Below, one piece after another: positions 34,877-44,346 of a stretch of DNA of 64,000 bases (its first letter is position 1; each line of letters begins with the position of its first letter). This DNA comes from Nitrospira sp. KM1 (lineage in GTDB: Bacteria > Nitrospirota > Nitrospiria > Nitrospirales > Nitrospiraceae), in NCBI RefSeq assembly GCF_011405515.1, contig NZ_AP022671.1, positions 930,001 to 994,000 on the forward strand. Direction: 5' to 3'. The position numbers and the translations under genes were made by a program. A model generated the notes under the pieces. The model was given only the letters and a program-made list of their open reading frames with translations. It searched no databases and was not told the origin of the DNA.

Positions 34877-36712
34877 ATGTCTCAAACACCGACAAGCAAC
34901 GGATGGCTCGATCGCCCGGTCGACGAGAGCCGAGACCACGTCCTTGGGCCCATCGATGCACGCATCACGCTCGTGGAATACGGCAGTTATGCCTGTCCGT
35001 ATTGTCGGGCCGCCAACGACAGCATTGCAGCCGTGCGCGACCGCTTCGGCGAACGGATGCGCTATGTATTCAGACAGCGCCCGCTCACGAACAACGATCT
35101 CGCCCGCCGGGCGGCCGAGCTGGCGGAGCGAGCCGATGCCGACCAGTTCTGGAGGACGCACATCAAATTGATGACGCGTTCAGAGGCGCTGACCCAGGAC
35201 GATCTTGTCGCCGTAGCCGCCGACCTGGGGCTCGACGGACGTGACGGTGAAGAGACTGAAGAGGCCCGCCGGGCAAAGGAGCGCGTGGAAGCCGATGAAG
35301 CCAGTGCCCGCGCCAGCGGAGCCGCGGTTGTCCCCACGTTCTTCATCAACAGTCGGCGCTATGACGGCCCATGGGATGAGAGCTCGCTGTCCGATGCAAT
35401 GCTCGGAACATTAGGCCATCGTGTCCGTTCCGCCGCGCTCGACTTCGTCAGCTGGGGACCATCGGCGGGTGTGCTGTTGGTCATCACCACGTTGATGGCG
35501 CTCGTGTTGACGAACTCCCCGTTCGGCGCCGCATTCGAGACGTTCTGGCAGCAAGACTTCGGATTCTCTTTCGGTGAAGCGGGTTTTCAGATGTCCCTGC
35601 GCCATTGGGTCAATGATGGACTGCTCACAATCTTTTTCCTGGTAGTCGGCTTGGAGATCAAACGGGAGTTCACGGTCGGCCATTTGGCCAGCCGGCGTTC
35701 TGCTGCGTTGCCGATCGCCGCGGCGGTCGGCGGGATGGTCGCGCCCGCCCTGATCTATCTGTCCGTCATTCCCCAGGGTCCCTGGTCGCTTGGTTGGGGC
35801 GTGCCGATGGCGACCGACACCGCCTTTGCGATTGCGCTGATTGCGATGATGGGCACTCGGGTGCCCATCGAACTGCGCGTCTTCCTGACGGCGGCAGCGA
35901 TCGTCGATGATATCGGGGCGATTGTGGTCGTGGCGGCCTTCTATTCCGGCGCACTGCAATTCGCGTATCTCGCCATGGCGACGGTGACCGTTGTCGCTCT
36001 CGCGTTTCTGAATCAATCGAGGATCTATCGCCTATTCCCGTACATGGTCCTTGGCGTGGTTCTATGGGCCTGCGTCCATGCCGGCGGACTGCATGCCACA
36101 CTGGCCGGCGTGCTGCTTGCGCTGTTCATTCCCACGCGGCCGCCGCCGAATCTGCAGACCCTCATGACACAGGCGGACGTGATTTTGGCTGCGGAAACTC
36201 AACACAGCGGTGAGGTATTACGTCACGGACCCTCTTTGCCTGCGCTGCGCGCGCTTGACGATATCCATGAACGGTTGGAATCCCCGGCCGACCGCCTGTT
36301 GCGTCATGCGGGAGCACGCTCGAGTTATTTGGTGCTGCCGGTATTCGCGTTGGCCAACGCGGGAGTGGCGATCACGACCGAAGCGTGGAGCGGCCACGCT
36401 TCTCTCCTGCTTGCCATCATGGCCGGACTGGTCATAGGCAAGCCCCTTGGATTGATCGCGGCTTCAGCGCTGGCGGTCGGGACGGGACTCGCCGTCAAGC
36501 CGGAAGAGTATTCTTGGCGCCAACTCAGCGGAGCTGGAGCGTTAGCCGGCATAGGTTTTACGATGTCGCTGTTCATCGCCGGCCAAGCCTTTCCGATTCC
36601 GGCAGACTTCGCGGCCGCCAAGATCGCGGTATTCTTGGCTTCGGTTCTGTCCGCGGTCATTGGTGTCGCAATTCTTTGGAGAGTCTCACGGGGAAGCAAC
36701 GTCAACCCATGA
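34877..36712 (+). CDS. nhaA: DsbA-NhaA fusion: Na+/H+ antiporter with N-terminal thioredoxin-like domain
   Basis: A 611-residue fusion. Residues ~20-195 form a DsbA-like domain with an intact CPYC ([15 protein letters not shown], Cys40 and Cys43) and the cis-Pro region [11 protein letters not shown]. Residues ~200-605 form a full NhaA antiporter with the half-channel motifs [14 protein letters not shown] and [15 protein letters not shown] (the two sodium-binding Asp) and [12 protein letters not shown]. It exchanges Na+ for H+ across the inner membrane; a signal peptide is missing, so the DsbA domain should face the cytoplasm. GGAGG precedes the ATG. The fusion is known in some bacteria; redox control of transport is inference. 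Confidence 0.92.
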   Translation: MSQTPTSNGWLDRPVDESRDHVLGPIDARITLVEYGSYACPYCRAANDSIAAVRDRFGERMRYVFRQRPLTNNDLARRAAELAERADADQFWRTHIKLMTRSEALTQDDLVAVAADLGLDGRDGEETEEARRAKERVEADEASARASGAAVVPTFFINSRRYDGPWDESSLSDAMLGTLGHRVRSAALDFVSWGPSAGVLLVITTLMALVLTNSPFGAAFETFWQQDFGFSFGEAGFQMSLRHWVNDGLLTIFFLVVGLEIKREFTVGHLASRRSAALPIAAAVGGMVAPALIYLSVIPQGPWSLGWGVPMATDTAFAIALIAMMGTRVPIELRVFLTAAAIVDDIGAIVVVAAFYSGALQFAYLAMATVTVVALAFLNQSRIYRLFPYMVLGVVLWACVHAGGLHATLAGVLLALFIPTRPPPNLQTLMTQADVILAAETQHSGEVLRHGPSLPALRALDDIHERLESPADRLLRHAGARSSYLVLPVFALANAGVAITTEAWSGHASLLLAIMAGLVIGKPLGLIAASALAVGTGLAVKPEEYSWRQLSGAGALAGIGFTMSLFIAGQAFPIPADFAAAKIAVFLASVLSAVIGVAILWRVSRGSNVNP

Positions 36713-36748
36713 TGGGCATCCCATACGCACATCATCGACACAATACGG

Positions 36749-37957
36749 TTATTCGATCACGTTAAATTCGTAGCTCGACCCTTTGAGGGTGGTCAAGAGC
36801 TCCGACGCATGTTCGCGTCCTCGGGTTTCCATGGTGATATCGATCGCGGCTTCATTCAGGCTGACACCATAGTGGGCACGGTTATAGGAAGTCTCCACGA
36901 TATTGGCGCGGGACTTTGCAATAATCGATGTCAGACCTTCCAATGCACCGGGGTAGTCCGGGAGGCGTACTCGGAGGCGCAACCGTCTTCCGTCCCGAAC
37001 CATACCCTGCTCGATGATTCTCGCCAGGAGATTGACATCGAGGTTACCACCGGATACGAGCACGGCGATGTTTTTTCCACTATGCCCGGTTTTGCCTTGC
37101 AGAATCGCCGCAAGCGCAATGGCACCGGCCCCTTCCGCCACGGTTTTTTCACCCTCCAGCAACACCAGAATCGCCGCCGCGATTTCGTCTTCATCGACTG
37201 TCACGATCTGATCGACATATTCCCGAACCAATGGCAGCGTGCGCGCGCCTGCCCTTCGAACGGCAATTCCATCTGCCAAGGTTGATCTCCCTGGAAGATC
37301 AACCGGTCCCTGGTGTTGCAGTGCCGCTTGCATGGACGGCAGCCGCGCGGTTTGCACACCCATCACCTCAACGCGAGCGTTGAGCCCTTTCACCGCGCAC
37401 CCAACACCGCCGATCAATCCTCCTCCTCCCACCGGCACAACGATCACATCCAAGTTTGGATTCTGCTGCAGGAGTTCCAACCCGATCGTCCCCTGTCCTG
37501 CGATCACCGCATCGTCGTCGAACGGATGAATGAACGTCGCATTTCTCTGCTCACTCCGTTCAACAGCCGCCTCGCAGGCTTCATCGTAACTGTCACCGTG
37601 CAGGACAACGTCCGCCCCGTAGGCGCGCGTCGCTGATAGCTTGATAAGGGGCGTCAACCGAGGCATCCAGATCTGAGCCGGAATACCGCGCTGCGTTGCA
37701 TGATAGGCCACTCCTTGACCATGGTTGCCCGCCGAGGCCGCGATCACGCCTTGCCGCCGTTCGTCATCGGTCATGGTCAAAATTCGATTCAGCGCACCTC
37801 GCTCCTTGAAGGATCCTGTCATCTGAAGATTTTCCAGCTTCAAGAAGATTGAATTGCCCGTCAGCCTGGAAAGCATTTTCGAATGCATCAGCGGAGATTC
37901 GTAGATCGACGATTTGATGCGGATGGCGGCTGCTTCGATAGACTTGCCGTTGACCAT
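36749..37957 (-). CDS. ilvA: Threonine ammonia-lyase (threonine dehydratase), ACT-domain type
   Basis: A 402-residue PLP enzyme making 2-oxobutanoate from threonine, the first step towards isoleucine. The PLP lysine lies in GSFKERGALNRI; SAGNHGQGVAYHATQRGIPA and VVPVGGGGLIGGVGCA are the substrate loop and phosphate-binding glycine loop. The C-terminal ~75 residues form an ACT domain (RVRLPDYPGALEGLTSIIAK). Length and a single ACT-like domain resemble the catabolic/short type (TdcB-like plus ACT), so the symbol is tentative. GGGAAATAG precedes the ATG. A strong terminator sits only 43 bases upstream. Confidence 0.9.
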   Translation of the reverse strand: MVNGKSIEAAAIRIKSSIYESPLMHSKMLSRLTGNSIFLKLENLQMTGSFKERGALNRILTMTDDERRQGVIAASAGNHGQGVAYHATQRGIPAQIWMPRLTPLIKLSATRAYGADVVLHGDSYDEACEAAVERSEQRNATFIHPFDDDAVIAGQGTIGLELLQQNPNLDVIVVPVGGGGLIGGVGCAVKGLNARVEVMGVQTARLPSMQAALQHQGPVDLPGRSTLADGIAVRRAGARTLPLVREYVDQIVTVDEDEIAAAILVLLEGEKTVAEGAGAIALAAILQGKTGHSGKNIAVLVSGGNLDVNLLARIIEQGMVRDGRRLRLRVRLPDYPGALEGLTSIIAKSRANIVETSYNRAHYGVSLNEAAIDITMETRGREHASELLTTLKGSSYEFNVIE

Positions 37958-38000
37958 GCTATTTCCCTTTCCGTGCCCCGGCTCTCGCATCTGGGCACAT

Positions 38001-38040
38001 AAAAAGCCCCTGACGGAATTCAAATCCGCCAGGGGCCTTT
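38001..38040 (-). terminator. Rho-independent terminator upstream of the threonine ammonia-lyase gene
   Basis: On the minus strand a stem AAAGGCCCCTGGCGG pairs with CCGTCAGGGGCTTT around a 9-base loop and ends in TTTTT. It lies 39 bases after the stop of the small gene at 38080 and 43 bases before the ilvA start, so it either ends the small gene's transcript or acts as an attenuator in an ilvA leader. Confidence 0.85.
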
Positions 38041-38079
38041 GCATGCTTAAATGACGCTCTCGGTCGCAGGCAGACAGGC

Positions 38080-38298
38080 TCAGGCGGAGCAGGCGATCAT
38101 CATCGCCGCTGCCATACCAATGCCGATTTCCCGCCCAATCGTCGTCATCATTGTATGTTCGTAGCTTGGGATCTGCTGGAGGTGCACCTTATACCATCCG
38201 CGGGGGGCCAGATCAAGAGAGAGCAAATCCATCTCCTTCTGAGTTAGGTCCCTATCATTATTGACAGGTACTCGGCAGACAATCGTGTTGCCCCGCAT
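38080..38298 (-). CDS. Small hypothetical protein with hydrophobic C-terminus
   Basis: A 72-residue protein: MRGNTIVCRVPVNNDRDLTQ at the start, LLSLDLAPRGWYKVHLQQIP in the middle, and an Ala/Met-rich end IGIGMAAAMMIACSA. AAGGAG stands at good distance before the ATG, and the gene is followed by a strong terminator. No family recognised. Because its stop and the terminator precede ilvA, it could be part of a regulatory leader, though it has no run of Ile/Thr/Val codons. Confidence 0.55.
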   Translation of the reverse strand: MRGNTIVCRVPVNNDRDLTQKEMDLLSLDLAPRGWYKVHLQQIPSYEHTMMTTIGREIGIGMAAAMMIACSA

Positions 38299-38441
38299 AG
38301 AAAGGCCGCTCCTTGTTGCCCACCTTAACCTGCTTGACCGTCTTTTCGACAGCCCACAGGGAGCATGTTCCCGATCATATTTAGTTAGGAGCTTGATGGT
38401 CTTGCATGTACGTTAGAGTAGCCGCTGCGGTGAGAGACCAG

Positions 38442-39833
38442 ATGGAAATACAATCATTACACTTTCATACCGCTTTCTCTCTTGACCGACTAGTCCTACG
38501 CTTCTCAAGTGTCATCGCCACCACACTTCTGGCGTGGAACCTCTACGGCTGTCACGCATCGGGAGATCTCTTTAGGCCTGTTGAACCGGCCGTTGGGATG
38601 TCAGCCGTGTATGTGATGCGCACCGATACTTGGGCATCTTCATTGTATGATGAACACATCTATATAGATGACCACGAGGTAGCGCGGCTGTCGCCGGGAG
38701 GGTACTACGTCCTGCCTCTCAGGCCAGGTGTCCATCACCTCACAACCAAGATGTTCTTGCGACCTGAACTGCACGGCCTATTGGTAACTGAAACGGGTCG
38801 AACCTATTACATCAGAATCGGGGTCGAAACCCCTCGTACAACCATCGTCGATGGCACCGACAGCAGACGTATCGAATACCTCAAGCCAGAGTCCGGCGGC
38901 CCGCTTTTAGAAAGCATGAAGCTACAGAAACAGTCGATTAGCCACCCACTTCCTCTCTCTCCCAAGAGCGAAGAGGAATACCTCGCGGCCATTGCCGCAG
39001 CAGAAAGCGCTGGACAACATGCGACACTGGCGGCGGCACTCAACGAGATGGGCCAGTTTTACCTTGACCAATCACGGCTGAGGGAAGCAGAGCGGCTCTA
39101 TCTGCGGGCAAGAGCGTGGGCTGAACGTGCAGGATTGCCTGGCGAGCTCTCAAGAAGTCTTAATGGATTGGGGATGGTCTGTGAGGGAACCAGCCGCCTT
39201 GTAGAGGCAGAGGCATATTATCGGCACGCCATTCAAGTGGACGAATCGCTGAATCAGGAACTGCAGGCATCAAGTACTCAACTCGCGGCGCATCTGAGCA
39301 ACTTGGCAAACCTCTATCGTCACCAACAGCGATACGACGAAGCGGAACCGCTCTATCAACGTTCTCAAAACCTTTATATTAATCTGGGAGACACTGAATC
39401 CCTTGCGGTCAATTTGAGCAATCAAGCGTATGTGTTTGCATCGCAGCATCGCGACGAAGATGCCGAGCTCCTGTTCAGGACGGCGCTCGCACAATTCCAA
39501 CTATCTCCGTATGCCCGCCCTACATACGTGGCGAGCAACCTGCGCGGATTGGCCTCTCTCTATGTGAGGCAACACAGGTATGGCGAGGCTGAACCACTCC
39601 TCGAACAAGCGATTGTCGCCTTAGGTGGAGCAGCCACAGGCCCTGCAAAAGACAACATCAGGCTATTTCTCCTCACTTGTCTCATTAACGTTGCGGAGGT
39701 CCAACTCGCTCAAGGCCATACCGCAGACGCCCGGATATCCTACCAGCGCGCCGCATTATCTGCGGAAATCACATTGGGATCTCAGCACCCCGAGGTCTTA
39801 TCGCTGAAGAAGACACTTGATCACATCCTCTAA
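38442..39833 (+). CDS. Lipoprotein with DUF2846-like domain and TPR array
   Basis: About 463 residues. The signal region VIATTLLAWNLYGCHAS has lipobox LYGC. Residues ~50-125 match the DUF2846 pattern (DTWASSLYDEHIYIDDHEVA, GGYYVLPLRPGVHHLTT). Residues ~185-440 are five to six tetratricopeptide repeats (SRLREAERLYLRARAWAERA; QQRYDEAEPLYQRSQNLY; HRYGEAEPLLEQAIVAL). TPRs of this kind assemble complexes on the periplasmic face of the outer membrane. The ATG at 38442 is my choice; the frame opens at 38406. Confidence 0.75.
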   Translation: MEIQSLHFHTAFSLDRLVLRFSSVIATTLLAWNLYGCHASGDLFRPVEPAVGMSAVYVMRTDTWASSLYDEHIYIDDHEVARLSPGGYYVLPLRPGVHHLTTKMFLRPELHGLLVTETGRTYYIRIGVETPRTTIVDGTDSRRIEYLKPESGGPLLESMKLQKQSISHPLPLSPKSEEEYLAAIAAAESAGQHATLAAALNEMGQFYLDQSRLREAERLYLRARAWAERAGLPGELSRSLNGLGMVCEGTSRLVEAEAYYRHAIQVDESLNQELQASSTQLAAHLSNLANLYRHQQRYDEAEPLYQRSQNLYINLGDTESLAVNLSNQAYVFASQHRDEDAELLFRTALAQFQLSPYARPTYVASNLRGLASLYVRQHRYGEAEPLLEQAIVALGGAATGPAKDNIRLFLLTCLINVAEVQLAQGHTADARISYQRAALSAEITLGSQHPEVLSLKKTLDHIL

Positions 39834-39956
39834 GAAGTATCGCCGGTCGCCGACCCAAGAATGATTTCCACACTCAAATAAGATCGGGGCGAGCGTTTGC
39901 CATCCGCAAGCGATTCTGTAAGCTCCTCGTTTCTCTATCCTGCTATAATTCCGGTT

Positions 39957-40343
39957 GTGGGAATCTACGATCACATCGATTTGAGAGTACGAAACCTTGC
40001 CGAGGCGCGAAGCTTCTATGAGAGACTTTTGCCCTCGCTGGGATTCGTCCACAATGTCGGGATCGACGGGTGGCTGCAGTTCGAGGCCCAAGGAACCGAC
40101 GGTGCGACTCAGTTTTTTGGCGTCACGGAATCATCTGGACACGTCGCCAACGAGTGTCGCATCGCGTTTTGGGCTCAAAGCAATGCGGACGTGGATAGAC
40201 TTGCCGAGATCGTCGTGCGTGCTGGAGCTCGGCACGTCGAAGGCCCCGATGAGCAGGAAGGGCCTGGGTACTATGCAGTCTTTTTCGAAGATCCCAGCGG
40301 GAATCGATTGGAAATCTGTCATCGAACAGGCACAGCCAAGTGA
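39957..40343 (+). CDS. VOC-family protein
   Basis: A VOC-fold protein of about 128 residues starting with GTG at 39957: VGIYDHIDLRVRNLAEARSF, YERLLPSLGFVHNVG, then RIAFWAQSNADVDRLAEIVV and the closing DPSGNRLEICHR with a candidate metal-ligand Glu. The frame opens earlier at 39897 (TTG), but that part shows no similarity. Function unknown; it may be a dioxygenase or resistance-type binding protein. Confidence 0.8.
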   Translation: MGIYDHIDLRVRNLAEARSFYERLLPSLGFVHNVGIDGWLQFEAQGTDGATQFFGVTESSGHVANECRIAFWAQSNADVDRLAEIVVRAGARHVEGPDEQEGPGYYAVFFEDPSGNRLEICHRTGTAK

Positions 40344-40394
40344 GCCATGATGCCAGGAACTCGCTTGTCGTTCCTACTGGCACTGCCAAAATAG

Positions 40395-40485
40395 ATCCAG
40401 TCACATATGTATTTAAATAGATCATAATATTCAATTATATACATGATATAGTTAAATATTTAGATGAATATCATCTAACGTTGGT
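40395..40485. other. AT-rich segment between convergent genes
   Basis: About 90 bases of strongly AT-rich sequence in a GC-rich context, with the palindrome TATTTAAATA and the inverted repeat AGATGA-N3-TCATCT (near 40461-40475). It lies between the ends of the VOC gene and the secreted-protein gene and could act as a bidirectional transcription end. Confidence 0.4.
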
Positions 40486-40491
40486 CTTCTC

Positions 40492-40965
40492 TTATTTTCG
40501 AGGAATGGACGTAGTGGTCAGCTCGGCAGCGAGTTGTTGATACAGTTCCTCCAGCCCGATCAGATGTCCTTTGGTGCGCTGTTGAAGTGTTTTCGCCAAT
40601 GCAACCGGATACCGATACCCCACCCCTTTCTTCAGCAAATTCTTATCCGTCACAATCACATCCGAACTTTTAATTTTACCGTGCGCGGTGGTGACATTCG
40701 CTACCGCTCCGACAGTCATCGTCAGCCAGGTTTTCTTTGACGTTTCGACGGCGAAGATCGGTTTGTCGGAAACTAATATGACGTTCAAGTTTCCGTGAAG
40801 TGCCGCGGGTGAGCATGACGTGCGTGTCTCACGATTGATTGCGTTCATGAGGTGTTCAATTTCACGGCACATCGCAGCCGTCTCTACCGATTCATCGGCT
40901 TGGACCGAAGCCACTCCCATGACGCTATTCAATAGCATGAGTCCAAAAAGACAACGGACATGCAT
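40492..40965 (-). CDS. Secreted hypothetical protein
   Basis: A 157-residue protein with signal peptide MHVRCLFGLMLLNSVMGVAS, cleavage after VQA. Mature part: ETAAMCREIEHLMNAINRET, CSPAALHGNLNVILVSDKP, WLTMTVGAVANVTTAHGKIK and a helical C-terminus LAKTLQQRTKGHLIGLEELY. Two conserved-looking Cys could form a disulfide. No family recognised. It lies 69 bases downstream of the NHL-repeat gene and may share its transcript. Confidence 0.6.
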   Translation of the reverse strand: MHVRCLFGLMLLNSVMGVASVQADESVETAAMCREIEHLMNAINRETRTSCSPAALHGNLNVILVSDKPIFAVETSKKTWLTMTVGAVANVTTAHGKIKSSDVIVTDKNLLKKGVGYRYPVALAKTLQQRTKGHLIGLEELYQQLAAELTTTSIPRK

Positions 40966-41034
40966 GTTGATCCTCTTCCTATCTCATATTGTCATAGATA
41001 TAGCCGTACATCGCCACCGGAAAGACTCATCGAA

Positions 41035-43140
41035 CTACCGAAACGAAATCGGAGGTCCGATCAGAGGCGTCTTCAGTGGTCCCGCTGCTCCGATGGCAAT
41101 CACAATCGCGTTTCCGAACGGATTCAGAAACGGATTGGCGTCCCGCTTCCAGTTGTTGGTCAACCAGATGTTTCCGGACGGATCGATTTGGCCGCCAGTG
41201 ATCCGTTCCAGGGCATCGCTTCGATAGCCCGTGTCCGGGGAGATCGGATCTCCCGTTTTCATGCCCTTCGGACATTTCCTGGTCGCCGCTCCGCAAAACC
41301 GGCTGATGCCGGTTGCAATATCCGTGGTTTCACCAACCTTCACGGCGCCGAAGTTAAACACCCAGACCATATCGTCACCGTCAACCGCAATGCCCCATGG
41401 AAGCGTCAGCCCGCCGCCGGTAAACGGGGATCCAGGTTGGGGGCGCCGGTTTTTTGCCTGGAACATGGTGATCGTAGGATTCGTAGCAGAACCCAGATCT
41501 GTCCGCGTGGGACAAGGCGAATCGAGCCAATCCGAATTGGCCACCCACATATTGCCTTCGCTGTCCGAGGCATTGCCGACCGGATGGCTGAGAACGGTTC
41601 TCCCCTCATAGATGCCCGGAATCGTGTCGATCACGTGACCGTGCGGGGAAACGACCGAGACCGTATGACTGCGGTTGTTGTTGACCCAAACATTGCCGTC
41701 GAGATCGATCGCGAGTCCGAACGGCTTCATTTGCGGACGGTTGGAGGGGGGGGTGGCGCCCAAAGGAATGTTGAACGCCCGTGTATGATCGCCTCCCGGT
41801 ATCTTGGTGACGGAGTCGTTTCCACAATTGGCAATCCAGATGTTGCCCTTGCGGTCCGACACCGTCCCCTGCGGCCACAAAACGTCGCCGTTCGTGAATC
41901 CTCCGGCATGTGAAATCGGCGTACCGTTCGGACGGAAGGCGGAGACACTGTTGTGCGGTGCCGCAACGGGGCGCATGGCGCACGGCGGATCTTGAAACCC
42001 GAAATTGCCGACCCAGACTCTGCCGAGGGGATCAAGTGTGATCCCGTAGCCTGCCCCACTCAAACCGCCGCCAAAATACGGGGAGCCGGGAAACGTCTTC
42101 CCCCAAGGATAAAACTTGAGGAGCCGGCGGCCGGCGCAGGCGAACTCATCGGGCGGCTGAGGCACGGCATTGTCATTCACCCACACGAAGCCTTTATCGT
42201 CGATGGCGAAGTTGCCCGGACCATTCATGAGATTGTCGCTATCCTGCGCGCTCCTAAATTCGCCGGTGATCTTCAGAAAGAGCAGCCAATTCGTCGGCCG
42301 ATGGATCAGCGCAGGATGGTAGATCGGCGTGAGTTGGGACAAGAGAAAGATCGGATCATCGGCGTTCGTCGGGTAGCCAGGGTAAGAAGGATTCTTCGTC
42401 AGATTGGCGAGGGCCTGCAGCACGTTCCTGGGCGGCCTACCCGCTCGTGGAGTTGTCGCCTCAAAAAGTCTGTCACAACGTTTCTCGTCCGCCACACAAC
42501 CTGCCACGACATTGGCGAGAGAATTGAATGTCGCGAGAGTGGATGTCTCAACGCCGTTGGGCGACGACGAAAGGATGAGTCCGACCGCCCCAGTCTCGGG
42601 ACTCGCCAAATTCGCCGCCATATGCACAGCGTTGAGGAGGCCGTACGCGTTGCCTTCGATTTCACCTCGGTCGATAAATTGCGCGGCTACATTCGCAGTT
42701 GCCACCGTCGTGCGTTCATTCACGACGACTTTGTCCGGAACCGAGTCTCCGATGCCAATCGCACTGGCGAGCATGACCGCGCCCTTTTTCGCAATCACAA
42801 AGAGCGCGGGCTTGGACATATTGTGCCTCTTGTGATCATTGTCACCAAGCTCGGAATCGTCGTTGCCAAACACCTCAAAGTAATGAATTCGGAACCGACC
42901 TCGCTGGTCGGTCTTGTCAGATCCTAACGGGTCGAAACGCGGGTGACTCCCGCCATAGCTCGCGTACAGCGTGACGTGATACCCGGGCAGGCCGACACCA
43001 TCGCTGGCCACCAGACCCTCAAGACTTGGAATGCGGCCGCTTCTGGCCCAAGCCGGCTGGATCACAGCCAGTGTAAGCATCACCGCGAGGGACATTGTCC
43101 AAACAGAAGTGCGCTGCCACCAAATCCGCTCGTCTGCCAT
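41035..43140 (-). CDS. Secreted NHL-repeat / six-bladed propeller protein
   Basis: About 701 residues with signal peptide TMSLAVMLTLAVIQPAWA. Residues ~40-290 contain a Greek-key-like domain and a helical insert. Residues ~300-690 hold repeats of the NHL/virginiamycin-lyase type: AIDDKGFVWVNDN, TLDPLGRVWVGNFGF, SDRKGNIWIANCGNDSVTKI, AIDLDGNVWVNNNRSHTVSV, SDSEGNMWVANSDW, QIDPSGNIWLTNN. This is a closed beta-propeller, secreted or surface-bound; a lyase or adhesion role cannot be decided. The ATG at 43140 has AGGAGG at ideal distance. Complete and in one frame. Confidence 0.85.
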   Translation of the reverse strand: MADERIWWQRTSVWTMSLAVMLTLAVIQPAWARSGRIPSLEGLVASDGVGLPGYHVTLYASYGGSHPRFDPLGSDKTDQRGRFRIHYFEVFGNDDSELGDNDHKRHNMSKPALFVIAKKGAVMLASAIGIGDSVPDKVVVNERTTVATANVAAQFIDRGEIEGNAYGLLNAVHMAANLASPETGAVGLILSSSPNGVETSTLATFNSLANVVAGCVADEKRCDRLFEATTPRAGRPPRNVLQALANLTKNPSYPGYPTNADDPIFLLSQLTPIYHPALIHRPTNWLLFLKITGEFRSAQDSDNLMNGPGNFAIDDKGFVWVNDNAVPQPPDEFACAGRRLLKFYPWGKTFPGSPYFGGGLSGAGYGITLDPLGRVWVGNFGFQDPPCAMRPVAAPHNSVSAFRPNGTPISHAGGFTNGDVLWPQGTVSDRKGNIWIANCGNDSVTKIPGGDHTRAFNIPLGATPPSNRPQMKPFGLAIDLDGNVWVNNNRSHTVSVVSPHGHVIDTIPGIYEGRTVLSHPVGNASDSEGNMWVANSDWLDSPCPTRTDLGSATNPTITMFQAKNRRPQPGSPFTGGGLTLPWGIAVDGDDMVWVFNFGAVKVGETTDIATGISRFCGAATRKCPKGMKTGDPISPDTGYRSDALERITGGQIDPSGNIWLTNNWKRDANPFLNPFGNAIVIAIGAAGPLKTPLIGPPISFR

Positions 43141-43459
43141 GATCAAGCCTCCTCTGCAGCGAATTTCAGGATCTTTGTCATGCTTATTTGGCTCAACAGT
43201 CGGCAGGGAGCTTAGCCCAGCCTGTCAACCTTCATCAATGTCAAAATATATACGTAGAATATACAGGCTAGGTATCTACCGGTCATTCGTGGCAGCTCAT
43301 AGCGGCTTGCAAGCTAACTCCAAGGGATCGCGTTCGACTTCGGCAGCATTGATTGTTGCAGCGGATGCAAAAATTGATCGATGGAAAATCCGCATGAGAA
43401 TTCACGCTCACGCACCGAGTGCGCTTGCTTGCTCTTCTCTCCGCCTGTGATCAAATGTC
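43141..43459. other. Gene-free stretch
   Basis: About 320 bases between the NHL-propeller gene start and the end of the hydrolase gene. An AT-rich run near 43245-43275 may belong to the propeller gene promoter; boxes are not convincing. Confidence 0.3.
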
Positions 43460-44131
43460 TTAAGGAAGGGAGTCGGCCCATGAGACCACGGCACATGCCA
43501 ACTCGCTCAAGACATCCGTGTCGGTCTTTCCTGATCGCTTCAGCACATGGAAAGAGTGGTCCGCCGTATCCATGACATGTAATGTGGCCCGCGATCCAAG
43601 TTTCTGGCGCAGCGTGCGCATCAAGGTGAGGTCGGCCAACGTGTCGCGCGTGCCCTGGAAAAACAACATCGGCATCTGCACTCGTACCAGATGATCGGCG
43701 CGTTGAGAGCTCGGACGCCCTGGGGCATGCAATGGAAAGCCAAAGAAGACTAGGCCGCGTACGCCGGCCATGGCGGTTTCCGCCGCTGACGGCTTTTCCG
43801 AAAGCGCCATCGATGTCATGCGCCCTCCGAGGGATTTGCCTCCCGCCAAGAGCGGAAGATCCGGTGCGGCGGCCAACGCCGCTGTAATCGCCGCTCGAAC
43901 CGTGGCTGTTAACACGGCTGGAACGTCGGGGCTCTTCTTCCGATGCTGCGTGTACGGGAATTGATAGCGGAGACTCGCCACGCTGCAAGCAGCTAGTTGT
44001 TCGGCGAGACTGTCCATGAAAGGGTGATGCATGCCCGCTCCTGCCCCGTGAGCCAATGACAAAATCCACTTGGCATCGTCCGGACGAAGCAGCAAACCTT
44101 CGACATCGCCGATGGAATCCGAGACATGCAC
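43460..44131 (-). CDS. Alpha/beta hydrolase of the KANL3/Tex30 type
   Basis: A 223-residue hydrolase: LLRPDDAKWILSLAHGAGAG near the N-terminus, nucleophile elbow GGKSLGGRM (Ser in GKSLG), an acid segment MLFFQGTRDTLADLT and the catalytic His in HVMDTADHSFHVL. The dienelactone-hydrolase-like KANL3/Tex30 family includes poorly characterised esterases. The GTG at 44131 is the best start in frame; with one base removed at about 44150, the frame would extend to an ATG (MKKQPPLT), so a small N-terminal frame error is possible. Confidence 0.85.
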   Translation of the reverse strand: MHVSDSIGDVEGLLLRPDDAKWILSLAHGAGAGMHHPFMDSLAEQLAACSVASLRYQFPYTQHRKKSPDVPAVLTATVRAAITAALAAAPDLPLLAGGKSLGGRMTSMALSEKPSAAETAMAGVRGLVFFGFPLHAPGRPSSQRADHLVRVQMPMLFFQGTRDTLADLTLMRTLRQKLGSRATLHVMDTADHSFHVLKRSGKTDTDVLSELACAVVSWADSLP

Positions 44132-44346
44132 CGTCAGTGGTGGCTGTCTTCTTCATGCCTCCGATTATATGACGTGGCTTGTCTATTCGTCAGGCCATTC
44201 TCTTTGCATCCCATCACTGACGACACCGACAGCATCCTCAGGAACCAGCCTTGATTTATTCGTCATCCGAGCAATCTCACTTGGGTGTATTTTACGAACG
44301 ACGGATCTTGACGCCTGTTCAGCAGCTTGTGTAACCTCCCTCCCTC

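Noticed and set aside
37280-37304. Inverted repeat GGTTGATCT and AGATCAACC
   Set aside because: Lies inside the threonine ammonia-lyase coding sequence; most likely a chance codon arrangement.
41953-42927. 324-codon plus-strand ORF
   Set aside because: Antisense to the NHL-propeller gene; no start signal or family similarity.
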